Notes: generated by a model from the sequence alone, not told the origin. A stretch of DNA of 64,000 nucleotides from Hirsutella rhossiliensis (GCF_020360975.1 NW_025408669.1:3162001-3226000), one strand, 5' to 3'. Positions 10,960 through 22,092 are shown, counted from the stretch's first letter. Numbers and translations are program-made.

Positions 10960-11876
10960 GGAAAAAAGTAGCTTTTATATGTCAAATTGCCTTCACAGAT
11001 GGCACGGCAATTTGAAGCTGCAAAGCTTAGAATGGCCGAGTCCAAAGTTCCATGGCCGAGACATTGCAACATTTTCCACCATTAAAACATACCTAAGGGA
11101 ATTATACTACCCCGAATACGTGCTGAGATCATCAGTAATAAGACGGCGATGGCTGGATGACGGGTCGACGACTGCCGGGGGTTTAGGCGAACCTCGACGG
11201 GTGCACAGGGCTGGCGCGAATATTGCCACATACGAGGAATATGCAAGCTCGAGCCCTCTCACCCTCGCCCCTTTTTTTTTTGCTTTTTGATGATTTCTTT
11301 ACTTGGGGCGGACATGATACCTCGGAGCAACAAGAGAGGGGGATAAACAGGTAGGAGGTACGAAGTAGGGCGTAGGACGTAGGAGAAGGCATTTAAATAC
11401 CTGCAATTTCGACCCATGCATCGGCAGCCTGTCGGCCCACGGGGGGCAGGGGACAAGCGCCACTTTAATTTGGAACTCGCTCGGCCCAACCAACTTTTAA
11501 GTGGGAAGTGGCACGGGTATGTCGACTGCTGGCATCACCTGGTCTTGGCCAGGGCCACGTCTCACCATCTCAGCTGTACTGGGGCTCCTCGCTTGGCTGC
11601 CGGGTGGAGCTTGTTTGGTTTATGCGCCATGGTTGAGACTCGAGCGTACAGTGGGGCGGCAAAAGTTCCGGGCAACCCCGCAACCGCGTTGCGTCAACGC
11701 GTCCCGCCTCGTTTTGCCTCCTTCCTTCAAACACCCACAACTCGACCAAAAATGACACCCGAAGCAACCGCAGCTTCATCTACAATAGCTGCCTGCCATT
11801 GCTCTTGAGGAGTGTCCCATCTCCGCGAAGCTAGTGGCCGGACTGACGTCGACAAGTATTCGAGGCCCTTGTTGAT
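10960..11876. other. Intergenic stretch without a recognisable gene
   Basis: Only short, mutually contradictory reading frames occur here and none shows a known motif. A T-rich run lies near 11270, followed by a gtagg-rich patch at 11350-11390. I cannot assign a function. Confidence 0.5.
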
Positions 11877-12193
11877 TTAGGTCATTCTGACAACGCCGAC
11901 ACGCGTAGGGACTGCACGCCTTCGCCACAGTTTGTCTGCCGGGATCTCCTCCGCATCATCATCGGCTCTAGGCCAATGGATGCTCATCTCAGCTAGGTCT
12001 TTGGCAGGAATCGCCTCGCCTGTGATCTCCTGCTCGACGGTTCTAAGCGGTTCGCCGTCCGGATGTGAAAGAGCCAGGGGTGTTTCTCATCGTCAATCTC
12101 GGCCGGCACGGCACTCTCATGAGGTCCGCAGACCCTGCCTTGACTCTGGTCAAGTCGTAGCGAGCTTTCGGGGCCAGCGTAGGCAGGACTTAG
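11877..12193 (-). pseudogene. Protein-like remnant downstream of the 528-aa gene
   Basis: A minus-strand stretch reads as acidic protein sequence (VPAEIDDEKHPWLFHIR, then DGEPLRTVEQEITGEAIPAKD, ending at a TAA at 11879-11877). One frame change near 12065 separates the halves, and one extra G in a GG run there would restore a single frame. It begins after a stop at about 12198, so it has no start of its own. It could be a 3' exon of the neighbouring gene or a separate broken gene. The family is not recognised. Confidence 0.3.
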
Positions 12194-12315
12194 GTACTAC
12201 CTTAAAGGTGGAACGGACCAATGGCATCACAGGAATACCAGTCCAGTCAGATAATCTCAGACCACCCAAACCGACCGACTGCTCCGGCCGGTCGGTCTGT
12301 CTGTTAGCCACACCG

Positions 12316-13902
12316 TCAGAATGGCTTGGTCAGAACACGATACTCAACATAGTCCTCGCCGTCAATATGAACGATAGTGCCCGCCGACACGAACTTTCCC
12401 GTAAATGGCCCGGTCGACTTCCGCCCATACTTGACGCCGTCGTGCATCTTGGCGTCCTCGGCATAGGCTTTCATGCGAAACGACTCCTTGCGAGCCCAGA
12501 CCTTGTTGACGTGCTGCGTATCCTCTGACTCGTGAAGAAGCGTCCGTCCGTTGATGGCTGAAGCGGGAGCCGCTATCGCAACAGCATTGTTAGCCGCGGC
12601 GAAGAAAGCACGTTCTCGGGTTAGAGCAAGGCGGTCGGCGCGATCCTGGGCCGCCTCAGCTCTGGCTAGCTCGCGACGCGCTAAGGCGCTGGTGCGTTCT
12701 ATGACGTGGAGCCTCTGACGAAGCTGAGCCGAGCTCAGCTCGTTCTCGTTGAGCAATTGGCGCGGCGCCCGTCTGTCCGCTCGCGGATCGATTCGCCGCG
12801 ACTGGCCAGGCTCACCGCCGCCATAGCTTGTTCTTGGGCTGGTCCGATCCATGTCCACGTTGGCAGGACGGGTGATGCCGAAAGTCGGCATAGCGACACT
12901 GGTCTGTTTAATGGGGGTTCTGGTTCGGGTCTTGGCCTCATACACGGCCCTTGTTTCGTTTCCGATCCGCTTCCTATCGATTTCGCCGTGATCCAGCTGG
13001 TACTGCCGAATGCGGCAGTACTCCTTGACTTCCTGTTTGTTGAGAGCCTTGAGGTGGTTCTCAAAGCCTACCTCCTCGTACGGAATCCACAGAGCCCCAG
13101 CTCCCGAGGGGAAGTTTCCATCCACGAAGCGGCCGTCTCTCGTCTCTCGTACCACCTTGACTCGGAACTTGTTGTCGTGGGCAAGTATTCCATAGACGGC
13201 ATGTCGATCCCTTGGATCAGGCTCGCTGGATTGCTTCCAGTATCCTAGAAGGATTCGTGTCGGGCGGGTGCCAGGCAGAGGGTCGGTGGGAAAGCGGGTT
13301 TGATGAACGGTCATGGACTGAGTGGACGCTGGCTGAGAAATCTCCATCTTGCTCTCGCTCAGGTCGTTATACAAGCAGGCGCGCTTGCGCTTGGGGTAGT
13401 GAGAGACAGCCTGCCGTGATGACTCGTCGCCGACCATAGCGGCTGCGGTGGCGTCCGCTCCTGCCCCTGCGGCCAAGGACGACTCTCGAAAGCCTGCGGC
13501 TGGCGATGGCGCCGTCGCGGCCGCTGGCTCGTGGCCGCCGGCAGCGGAGGCAGCTGATGAAGACTTGGGCACTGTCGGCGCGACCTGCGGCTTGCTGTAC
13601 TTCTCAGTGGCAGACTCCTCCATTGCGCACGGCTGGACAAAAGGCGAAGGGGTCCGACGGCGAAGTGTCCTCTCTACTTTTGGTTCGTTAATGAACAGCC
13701 AATCTGGTGCTTTCTTGCTTTCCCAGCCGGCAGGGGCATAGGAGTTCAGAGGCGAGTCGCTCCGCGCCGCGGACCCATGTCCCCCCTTCCTGCAAGGGTG
13801 AAATGAGCCTGGACACCCCTCCCTGTTCTCGGTGTGTGGGCAGAACCCGCTCACCACCCGGCATCTGACGTTTGGTTGACCGACCTCGCAAAATTTTTGC
13901 AT
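12316..13902 (-). CDS. 528-aa protein of unknown function
   Basis: A long open frame with protein-like composition and no break. Residues 1-45 hold a possible Cys/His cluster (RCRVVSGFCPHTENREGCPG, then HPC). Residues about 100-165 are an Ala/Ser/Pro-rich linker. From about 215 a compact region follows (TRILLGYWKQSSEPDPRDRHAVYGILAHDNKFRVK split here as GYWKQSSEPDPRDRHAVYGI and the next block), then 'GALWIPYEEVGFENHLKALN'. A basic coiled-coil-like stretch (residues 385-430, ARRELARAEAAQDRADRLA) precedes the end. I do not recognise the family; nuclear localisation is suggested by KRKR near residue 172. The start codon is uncertain and could lie further in. Confidence 0.55.
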   Translation of the reverse strand: MQKFCEVGQPNVRCRVVSGFCPHTENREGCPGSFHPCRKGGHGSAARSDSPLNSYAPAGWESKKAPDWLFINEPKVERTLRRRTPSPFVQPCAMEESATEKYSKPQVAPTVPKSSSAASAAGGHEPAAATAPSPAAGFRESSLAAGAGADATAAAMVGDESSRQAVSHYPKRKRACLYNDLSESKMEISQPASTQSMTVHQTRFPTDPLPGTRPTRILLGYWKQSSEPDPRDRHAVYGILAHDNKFRVKVVRETRDGRFVDGNFPSGAGALWIPYEEVGFENHLKALNKQEVKEYCRIRQYQLDHGEIDRKRIGNETRAVYEAKTRTRTPIKQTSVAMPTFGITRPANVDMDRTSPRTSYGGGEPGQSRRIDPRADRRAPRQLLNENELSSAQLRQRLHVIERTSALARRELARAEAAQDRADRLALTRERAFFAAANNAVAIAAPASAINGRTLLHESEDTQHVNKVWARKESFRMKAYAEDAKMHDGVKYGRKSTGPFTGKFVSAGTIVHIDGEDYVEYRVLTKPF

Positions 13903-14059
13903 GTGGGCGCTCTTCCTCTACGCATTGTGTGACAGCTTCTCGTGATATCTCTGCCGCTACCGCCGCCTACGCCGCTATGGAGTCAGTGTAGGTACTGCCG
14001 AGAATTTGACACTGAAAAGGACCCTGAAGACGCCTACCACGCTACTGGCAAGGCACAAG

Positions 14060-14985
14060 GGTACTTACTCCCTGATAATACTTGGTATGTGAAATGCATG
14101 TGTTGATGCTCTGTCCAGTTGCCCTGTATCCGTCTAGCCCTCCCCTTTTATATCCCTCTGTGCCTTCCCTGTGTTCATATCCCGTGTTCAGGTATAATGT
14201 ACATTCTATCAAGAAGAGGGCACTTCTTGCCTCTCACTGAAGGCCGCGTAAGCCATCTACGTCAGCACATTCAGCTCGATCTCCCCGATCAATAGCTTTC
14301 CAAGCTATTAGGTCGATAGTTCAATCTCTTGAGGTCCCCGAGCCAGTAAAAGATATACCGGGCTCCTTGGAGGATCCCGATCGAATAGGAGATCCTCCGG
14401 ACCCCTCAGTGGACCACAAACCTCCCTCCTTACCTGGTTTCGAGCTGTATTACCTAGAGAGACCTAGAGGCCTCACTTCGTTCGGACCTTCTTCTCGACA
14501 ACGCCACCATCGTCACCACCAAGAACGCCCAAATAACGCCTCTTCCGGCGTGGAAGCGGTTTCAAGAGATCATACGAGACGGCCGAGCTTCTCAAGCATC
14601 GAATTTGGGTCAAGACGGCATATAAATTAGCAGGGGTTCAATCATCTATATGTCGGGGCCGAGAATAGCTGTATTTGGGCGAAAATTGCCCGCACGCTTC
14701 AACTCTCACGAAGAAAGTCAGCAGAAAGGACATATTGTATTCCGTGTCTCTGTCCTCCTCCCTTTCTGCCCTAAACCCAAGCCCCTATTTATATCCCTCT
14801 TTCGTAGTAAAGGTAATGTGTTCAGGGAGGCTGGGGACCTGGGGGTCCCCAGCCTCTCGACTGGAGATGTTCCAGTCTTTTAAGAGGAGCTTTCCAGCCT
14901 CCTCGTTCAGACCTGGTTATCAGCTCCCTTGCTGCCCTAGCTACCCATGGGTGACCTGGTTGACTCGACCATGGGCCGTTCTTCG
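14060..14985 (+). mobile_element. Possible LTR-retroelement relic
   Basis: Open, protein-like fragments (14367-14630 and the frame encoding NAQITPLPAWKRFQEIIRDG) are flanked by promoter-like sequences containing 'tatatccctct'. A TGTCGGGGCC motif starts at 14651. The same TGTCGGGGCC…AGCTGTAT start occurs on the minus strand near 55995. TG at such a start suggests an LTR border, and the open fragments could be gag. No pair of LTRs or target duplication was found, so this is tentative. Confidence 0.3.
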
Positions 14986-14988
14986 CGA

Positions 14989-15258
14989 CATCAACAGTGT
15001 AATGCGCATGCCTCAACGCCGCGCAACGCCGCATAACGCGCCTTTTCCACATCGCAAATAGCCTCAAATAAAGAAGAAAATTGGCTCTTTAATTTGCATA
15101 TCTTAAAAATAAATTTGGACGCCTATAGAATGCTGTGGCAGACCTTTGCGCGCAATTGCCCACCAAAAGGGCGTCCACACCTTTTGGGGCTGTCCACGGT
15201 TTTTGCAGCCAACTAAGGGGAAGGGCCCCTTAGTTGGCTGCCAGAGGCCCCGCCAACG
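14989..15258 (-). mobile_element. Single end of a pogo/Fot1-type transposon
   Basis: A terminal fragment ending …CCCCGCCAACGGG followed by TA at 15259. It is homologous to the left end of the intact element at 27550, in inverted orientation. It keeps the outer repeat (gccaactaaggggaagggcccc… palindrome), a cacagcat block, an atttgaggctatt block and the cggcgttgcgcggcgttgag block. The middle of the repeat differs (gtggacagcc… versus cggacagcc…). The other end and the transposase are absent, so this is a relic of a related copy. Confidence 0.8.
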
Positions 15259-15442
15259 GGTACATCCGTACCTCAACTTACGATCCGTCGACAACTTTTG
15301 TAGACCCACTGTAGCACACAGCAATCAATACCCCGCACTTGATAGAACCCCGCACCCTCACCACCCTTCATCCAGCCGAGTTGAATCTTCCACTATCCTA
15401 CCCGAGGGCGCATACGAGTCTCCGAAGCTCAATTAAGATCTC

Positions 15443-17449
15443 GTGTCGGAGTCCTGTACTTCGTGGATGGCGACCTCTCCGAAAATTCCTCCAGGCATTG
15501 CTTGTATAGAGGCAATCTCGCTTCTTCATCTTTTACACCCTGTCCCAGCGAACCCTTCGTCTAATCCTCCTGGCTCGCAAAATGCCGACCGCGGAGCCGC
15601 CTATGTTTTACCATTCGAAATAGAGCGCTCTTTAGCAAGCACTCTTGCTTTCCTTTCCAGCATTAAGGATGATCCGAATCGCATACCGGCTCTTTGTATC
15701 CACGAAGACTCGGCGACGAAATCGTTGAGCGTCTTGATCGCTGTCAATCAAGCTCATCATGGAGATGGGACTTCACGTTTGCAGAGCATCGAGCAGGGAT
15801 TTAAGAAAATATTCAAATCACTATCGAAAGTCCAAGAATGTCAGTTCTGTCCGCTCTCTCAAAAAGAACGACATCAACTGAACTGAACAGCCAATAACGC
15901 AGAGGATGAAATATTCTCAGCAATTGTCGCGATGTGCTCAGGTCGCATACTCTCACGAATGCGTCTCGTAAAGCATAAGCGGGGCCAGCCCAGACAAACA
16001 ATTAACGCGCTTCTCCAAGAAACGGTCAACTTGCTTGGCGCTCAGTTCCCCGACTTTCGACGCAGTGCGCAAACGGTGATTAAACTGCTCAATCTGTGGA
16101 CAAAGCACCAAACCGAACAACGCCTGTGTAATGTTGTCGACGCTGTCCTTCAGCTTTCCTGTACCAATGACTTGCCACGGCTTCTGGGATCTATTCCAAA
16201 TCGTCGTATGGGGCCCAGCGAACGGACAAATTTGCTTAAAATGGTTAAGAGAGTGGGCAGGTACCGGGAAGCCGCAAGATTTCTATGCCAGCTCGCAAAG
16301 AAGCACATAGTTGCTCGAAAAATGACAACCATCCTCGTCAGCTTGCCCAAATCAGCATTCTTTCAGCCCAGCCGAGAATACTCCCCAGATCTGTTATCCG
16401 TCTTTGCGAAACTCGAGATGACGGGATCGCAATACAATTTAAACCACATCTCCTACATCTTAAGCAAGAATGGAGCCCTGGCCGAGAACTTGTTCGCAAA
16501 GCAATGCACAGAAACCTTGATAAAAGGTAAAGTTCATGCTGAGGTGCAACTTGTCTACTACTGCGAAACAATCAAGCCCTTTCCACTTCCGAGGGTCATT
16601 GCATCGAGCAAAATGGCTTGCTTCCTTTGCAACGCATTTATATGCCAAATGACAAAATTTTATACGACACGATGTCACGGCAGACTATATCCAGGCTGGA
16701 AAATACCGGTTTTTCCTTTTTCAAATGACTTGGAGCGACGATTCACGCAGACGCTGGAAACACAAGTTAAACTGAGTATCAAGACGTTACTATCGAGACA
16801 GAAAAGAACAGCTTACCCTCAACCAAGCGAGAGCACACTTTGGACAATGAAGTCTTTAGAAACTACCATCAATTTGGCCGCCGAAGACGACAAAAGTCAC
16901 CGGGATAGGGCGATCTTGTTGGACAGTGATGCGGAACTAACCTGTACCGGAACCGCGGTGATCACGCTGCAACCGGAACCGAATACCAATTGTGAGCTTG
17001 AGACGACTTTGGAGATTGATATGGACGCCAACTCGACATCAGGGGTAGAGGAAGAGGCTTCATTGGTTAAGAGTTTCATCCCAAGCACGGTTTACACAAC
17101 TGCACAACTTCAGCCACAAGTATCTACACTGCAGCGAGGGAAGCCTATTTCGACCGCTGTCCGGGCTGGCCATTCATCTTCTTTCTTCGAATCTCAGCCG
17201 CTCAGGCTGCAGATCGAATACGAAATTGGCCCAAACTATGACAAGAAAGAGAAAGGCGAAACGGAGCTGAACTGCAGTATAGAATGGCTTACGCAAAAGG
17301 ATGCGGAACTGATCAAGGACGATGAGTCGACGATGATCATCAATGCGGAGTCACTGGATGGCCCACTGCCCATCTCAATCAGAGATCAAAACAGCGTTTA
17401 TATCTCCGCTCGTGGAGATTTCCTAAGACTTGACATTGGTACAGGTTGA
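15443..17449 (+). CDS. OTT_1508-like nucleic-acid deaminase family protein, one intron
   Basis: Predicted zinc-dependent deaminase. The two open segments join across an intron at 15840-15890 (51 nt, GTCAGT…CAG, branch-like ctgaac), giving exons 15443-15839 and 15891-17449 and a 651-aa protein. The catalytic signature is H348-A-E350 (KVHAEVQLVYYCE) followed by C376 and C379 in 'SSKMACFLCNAFIC', which fits the HAE…CxxC pattern of this fungal family. The N-terminal 340 residues are helical in character. The C-terminal 200 residues are acidic and low in conservation, as is usual for the family. Substrate and biological role are unknown; RNA or DNA deamination is inferred from the fold. A pogo relic ends less than 200 bp upstream. 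All key residues are present, so the gene may be active. Confidence 0.8.
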
Positions 17450-17955
17450 TTAGGATAATGTTGATCTGTTCTTCTAGGACTTTGCTAATCATTCTCTCGG
17501 CACGCTGTTTAGAACCCAGTGATCGTCCCATAGACCCAGAGGCTTCCCTCATCTACTCGGCCTGTCTTGGAAGAAGTCAATATTACAGAGCAGACATGAT
17601 GGCGGATTTCACAGGGTAATAGAACGTCAAAGCGGTTGCATGTAGTGTCTGTTCCATCTCCTCCTCACGGAGCTATCCGCGTTCGTTGGAAAGAACGACC
17701 CCTCACTTTCAAGCGACATCATAATCAAGGGAGTTGAGGTGGCGAGGCTGCAAAACCAATAGCTGCTTCATCGAGGAAGTACCTCACCCTGACGTATTGA
17801 AATACAAAAGAGCCAACAAAATCAGAACTGCAAGATACTAAGCCTCTATGAGCGGATAAGAATAATTTGAAGGTGTTGTGCACCGAGCCTCGGTGCGTCG
17901 CTACTCCTGTCCCCAATCACTCCGTCAGTTCCAGCTCCTCGACAATGCATGTGGC

Positions 17956-18322
17956 CTAACGAAACTCGTCGCCGTCCATCAGCTTCCGAACGACAGATCT
18001 GATCACTTCGGCATCCCGCAGCAGCAAGATTGAACCTAGAAGCCTATCCTTATCTTCCTTTCGCTTCTTCAGTCGCTCGATTTCGGCTCGCAAGTCGTCC
18101 TCCGTTTCGCCGGGGCAACGGGTGTCCAGACACTCTTCGTCATTAACCTCGCATCGCTGGCAAGGGCGTTTTCCGTCACACTACGAAAGTACATGGGGTG
18201 ATTAGCAGCGTGATTCTCTGACTCGGGAGCTTTTCAACCCTTCTCATGTTAGAACGGCTTACCCTTGTTTGGTCGGTGCGACAGCGTTGGCGGGCTCTCC
18301 GTATCTGCTCACGACGGGTCAT
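17956..18322 (-). CDS. Small Zn2Cys6 protein with the first cysteine replaced, one intron
   Basis: Exons 18263-18322 and 17956-18180 join across an 82-nt intron (18262-18181, GTAAGC…TAG) to give 94 aa. The sequence around the junction is RCRTDQTR, then CDGKRPCQRCEVNDEEC. This matches the fungal binuclear cluster C-x2-C-x6-C-x5-C-x2-C-x6-C except that the first cysteine is an arginine (RARQRC). A short coiled coil (LRAEIERLKKRKEDKDRLL) follows, as after real clusters, but there is no activation or 'fungal specific TF' domain. It may be a truncated transcription factor, a dominant-negative remnant, or a decaying gene. It is not visible as a single open frame because of the intron. Confidence 0.65.
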
Positions 18323-19494
18323 GCTTGGCCGTGAGAGCGCTCCATCTCGATAGCGGGTGGGATTACGTGGATGGCCAGGCCGAATGGCAAGGGGTAGTCG
18401 GCGACCAAGGGCGCTTGCACTGAGTTATGCTTGCGGCACAACCAGGGATATTTTCTTCATAGCGACGCAGCAGAAGACCATGGCCCATAGAGGGCACCAG
18501 AAGGCGCCAAAGGGCGTTGTCGGTGCCCACATGTATATAAACTTGAGACAACCTCTGTGGGCTAAGGGATAGGTGAGATAATTCGTCAGTGTCGGTATCC
18601 CGAGGTTCCTTTACCTATAATTACGGCACTAATCCCACAGCTAGATAGAGGGCACGCATCATCACTTTCATCCATGACTCTCCCATATGCCTCCACTGTG
18701 CTCTCGGCCCCTAATCTGAGAGTGACGAACTACACGACCGAGGTCGAAGATCCGAAATGGAAGCCGACGGTCACTGCGGCGGAGCTCCTCCCTTCGATAA
18801 CGAGCCATGGCGTAGCCCATGGAGAGGGTCGGGGAAAGTCGGAATCGCTGAGCCAGCGAATGAAAACAAGAACGCAGCAAGCTTACCTCTAGGCGCTCTA
18901 CTATCAGTGGCCACTAATTTGTTATGGCGGCTGGGCTTGTCCTTCCCGGGCATGACGTGAACCCGCTTCGTGGCGCGTTTTCATGTCGATCTGCCAAGAC
19001 ACCGAGTGCACGTGACGTGAAGGTAAAGAGGGGAAATTATTACCGAATCCTCCCGAATCCCGCAGCTCAAATCGGAGTGGGAAAAGTTAGGCAATTCCAT
19101 TTTTCTCGCATCCTTTCCCCACCCACTCCTAACGTGTTCATGCCTAACCACCAAGGTCTTCAGTCTTCGAACAATTGGAACAACCGCTTCGTGGATCACA
19201 TACATCTCCGAAGTCACGTCGGCAACCCTATTCATTATATTTCTGCAGCGCTAAAACTTGACACCTCCTGATTTGGAGGCGTACCGGCTGCTGGTGCCAC
19301 ATCTCATCTCTCAATTATTCAAAGTCTTCCTTCCTCGCGGCTTACTGGAGTCAGCCGGCTAGTGGCCTGTCTTTGCGCCAAGAGCTCGGTCACACGTCGA
19401 ATGCGAGGCCCAACAGTCGAACTGCACGCGTCTCGCTTGTTCGGCCAAACGCCTGGCTAGGGGTGGCGCACTCTCGAAAGTCTGGGGTCCTACC
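18323..19494. other. Intergenic stretch without a recognisable gene
   Basis: Short frames such as 18924-19271 (115 aa, plus strand) show no motif and weak protein character. I see no element ends or repeats here. Confidence 0.45.
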
Positions 19495-19950
19495 TCATCT
19501 AGAACGGAGGAAAATCCGGCTGTATCCGATCAACATACGATGACGATCAAGTGTCCAAAGTCCGCAACAGATAAAGAAATTCTCGATCGTTGCAAGGAAG
19601 AGGAAAGTTTGCTCCTGTTGTTTCAACACCGAGTCTGACAGTCCATAGATACAATGCGATGAATGCTCCATAAGTCCGACTATTTCGCCGACGACAGAAC
19701 CACCAAGCATGATAACACCCCCGAAAAATACAATTGCCCTCGTGGTGGACATATCCAGAAGAGGTGGCCGACTGAAAATATACGAAAGAACAGGAACTGG
19801 CAAATTTGTCCATGACGTCAACATAGACGACTCTGACGTCTTTGTCATCGTTCCATGGAGTTGTGGATGGCATTATTATTCGATAGGATCTCTGAACGTG
19901 CGATACATCTCAGAGCATGGTGGTCAGAAGTCCGCACCGGAGACCGATGT
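19495..19950. other. Ambiguous coding stretch, strand unresolved
   Basis: Both strands carry plausible frames. Minus 19848-19495 (117 aa) has a membrane-like segment (AIVFFGGVIMLGGSVVGEIV). Plus 19709-19966 (85 aa) reads like a soluble domain (DISRRGGRLKIYERTGTGKF) and would overlap the end of the convergent gene at 19951. At most one is real, and I cannot decide from sequence alone. Confidence 0.3.
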
Positions 19951-20904
19951 TCAGAAGTCTTCATGAGGAAGTTGCATGCCGAGGAGGCGTGCTAGTTCTT
20001 GGGTGATCTGAAAGGTGACAAACGGCAAAGTTGAGTTGTATGGATCTGTTAGCCATGGACGTCCCACCAGGTTACTAGTCGTCAGAATTTTTTGAACGTC
20101 TGTCGTCGTGAGTTGGAAGATGCGTCCAGCCAGAGAACCTATCATCTTGTTATTTCAATCCTTCCTCGGACTCCGTGTTGTCTACCTGTGACTTGTGCTG
20201 CTTGAGCAACTGGCACACTTGTATTCATTTCCGGCCTTGTTTCTTGGTTCGTTACCGGCGCTGCTTCAACTGCGTCTAATCCTTCAGGCAGCGTGTCTTC
20301 TTCGGTAGATGCTGATATTTCGCGATTCTCAGGGTTCGTCTTCCCATCGTTCTGGGGCTATTAGCTTTCGTCGAAGTCGGAAAGGGATGCATAAATAACG
20401 AGTACTAACCCCATGAACTGCGCTGATAGCAATTTGTCGGGCCGTGAAAACAAGCTTGTCGATTTCATTGTCCGAACATAATTTGCGTGCTGTTATTGCT
20501 AGACCCATTGGGTGCTCGGCATCGCTCCACCACTTACGAAGCGTCGGCATGAGACCGTCTCTCGACATTTCACTGAGAGCTGTAATTGTCGTGGCCAGCG
20601 TACACAACACGAAGATGTCGGTGCCTAGGGCTGAGAAAATATCTACCAAAATCTTCCGCACTCGTAACCTGGCACTTTTTCGTTGCCTCGAACTCTTCGC
20701 CAAAGAAGCAGCATTCTCCCGCAAAAGGCGGCGGTGGGAAAGAAACAACGTTTCCTGCTGCGTGGTCAACGGGCGCTCGTTATCATCGAACGATTGTTTA
20801 TGCCTCTCAAGTCGATTGATGAGCCATTTGGCGTCCTTTGCAGACTGCGGCTTTCTTCCTGGCATCGTAGGCTCTTTGAGTAGGGTAATGCTGTAAGGCG
20901 TCAA
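19951..20904 (-). CDS. Three-exon gene, protein of unknown function
   Basis: Exons 20410-20904, 20186-20357 and 19951-20138 join across two short introns: 20409-20358 (GTTAGT…TAG, 52 nt) and 20185-20139 (GTAGAC…TAG, 47 nt). The joined frame is 855 nt, 284 aa. An in-frame ATG at 20865 (MPGRKPQSAKDAKWLINRLE) may be the true start. The N-terminal 65 residues are charged and helical, like a small DNA- or RNA-binding region. Residues 75-165 are a helical domain (DIFVLCTLATTITALSEMSR). A disordered acidic linker and a conserved-looking tail (IFQLTTTDVQKILTTSNLVG) follow. I do not recognise the family. Preservation of frame across both splice sites supports a real gene. Confidence 0.6.
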
Positions 20905-20945
20905 AGTGATAAAATTGGATATAAGGAGTAAGATACGCGACGTCT

Positions 20946-21058
20946 TGTCGCGTCACGCCAAGTCATGTCTTGTCCTGTCACGTCGCTTCACCTTTTTTGC
21001 CTTGTCTCGTCCTGTCATGTCCTGTCTTGTCCCGTCCCGTCCAGTCCAGTCCCGTCAC
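20946..21058. repeat. Degenerate pentanucleotide tandem repeat (TGTCC/CGTCC type)
   Basis: About 110 bp of imperfect repeats of tgtcc, cgtcc, agtcc and tgtct. The unit is the reverse complement of the ggaca repeat at 37630-37685. It probably arose by replication slippage and is not coding. Confidence 0.8.
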
Positions 21059-21347
21059 ATCGCAGCCGCCTGAATCAAGTGTATGCAAGGTTGTGTGTCA
21101 CGTTGCAGCTTCCTATTGGCTGGCGGCTGGCTCACCCGGACACGTGCCGTGCCGCTGACCATGCAAGTAATCTCGCGATGCATATCCAAAATAATGCCTG
21201 GCCTTGTGTAGACAAGGCGAAGGCGAAGGATTAATGGCAAATACATATTTAATCTCTGCTGGATCTCGACGTTTTTTCAGCCAAAGTCATCTACATAAGC
21301 TCTTACGAACAACACTTTGCCCAAGTCGACCTATTACTCTCTTAAAG

Positions 21348-21491
21348 ATGGCTATTTCACCGTGTTACCATTGCCGCACAGAAACGTCCCATACTTGGAA
21401 AGGCAAATGCCCAACATGCAATGCTTCCCCTTTCCTGGTATGCAATTATGCAAATTGCGGACCGAAAGCAGTGAAGCATACGCCGCAGTAA
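21348..21491 (+). CDS. Possible 47-aa cysteine-rich zinc-ribbon-like protein
   Basis: The frame encodes MAISPCYHCRTETSH, then CPTCNASPF, then CNYANC. Two C-x2-C pairs spaced by 11 residues resemble a zinc ribbon, with another cysteine pair after it. I chose the internal ATG because upstream residues in the longer frame look non-coding. It may be one exon of a larger gene. No family is recognised, and chance cannot be excluded at this size. Confidence 0.3.
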   Translation: MAISPCYHCRTETSHTWKGKCPTCNASPFLVCNYANCGPKAVKHTPQ

Positions 21492-22092
21492 ACTTGAGCC
21501 AAAAGTACAGCTTGGGGGAAAGGTATGTCAGATGCAAATCACGGTATGTATGGTTTCTTTGCTGACAACGGAAAGATTGGCTTTGAGCCAAGCAGGTGGT
21601 CGTGTTTGAGGAGCTTCTGATGACAATGACGTTTTGCTTGAAAAGGGTTAGTTAGGTCATTCAACATGATAGGATTGCCCCAAGTCTTAGTTACCCTTTG
21701 CTGTAATGAGGGGCGTGAGACAATACGTATTTGTCAGTGTATTGAGATCCTTGCCATAGGCCTACTCGTGCCCAACTCCACTTAAAGGCGCAAAGGCGGG
21801 TGAGCCAAAGCGAATTTCAATAAGGGATAAGCGGGACCCAGGAGAACCGACGCAGTCCGACGTTCTACTATAGTTTAGTTTAGTTTAGTTTAGTGTATTT
21901 TCCGTCCAGCAACTTTTGGTCGCTCAGGTCTCCGCAGGGGAGCACAGGACGTGCTGAGCTAGCAGGTGTCTACATGCTACATATCGTACACTTCACCCAC
22001 TATCCAGCATTTCAGCGGCTCAACGGCGCTCATGACAAACCTGTTGCCCGTCAGCGGGACGTCCAGGCATGAAGAGAAAGCTGTCCCGTGGT

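Noticed and set aside
20946..21058. CRISPR-like or other spaced repeat array
   Set aside because: Units are five bases with no spacers, so it is a microsatellite. Nothing else in the window is CRISPR-like.
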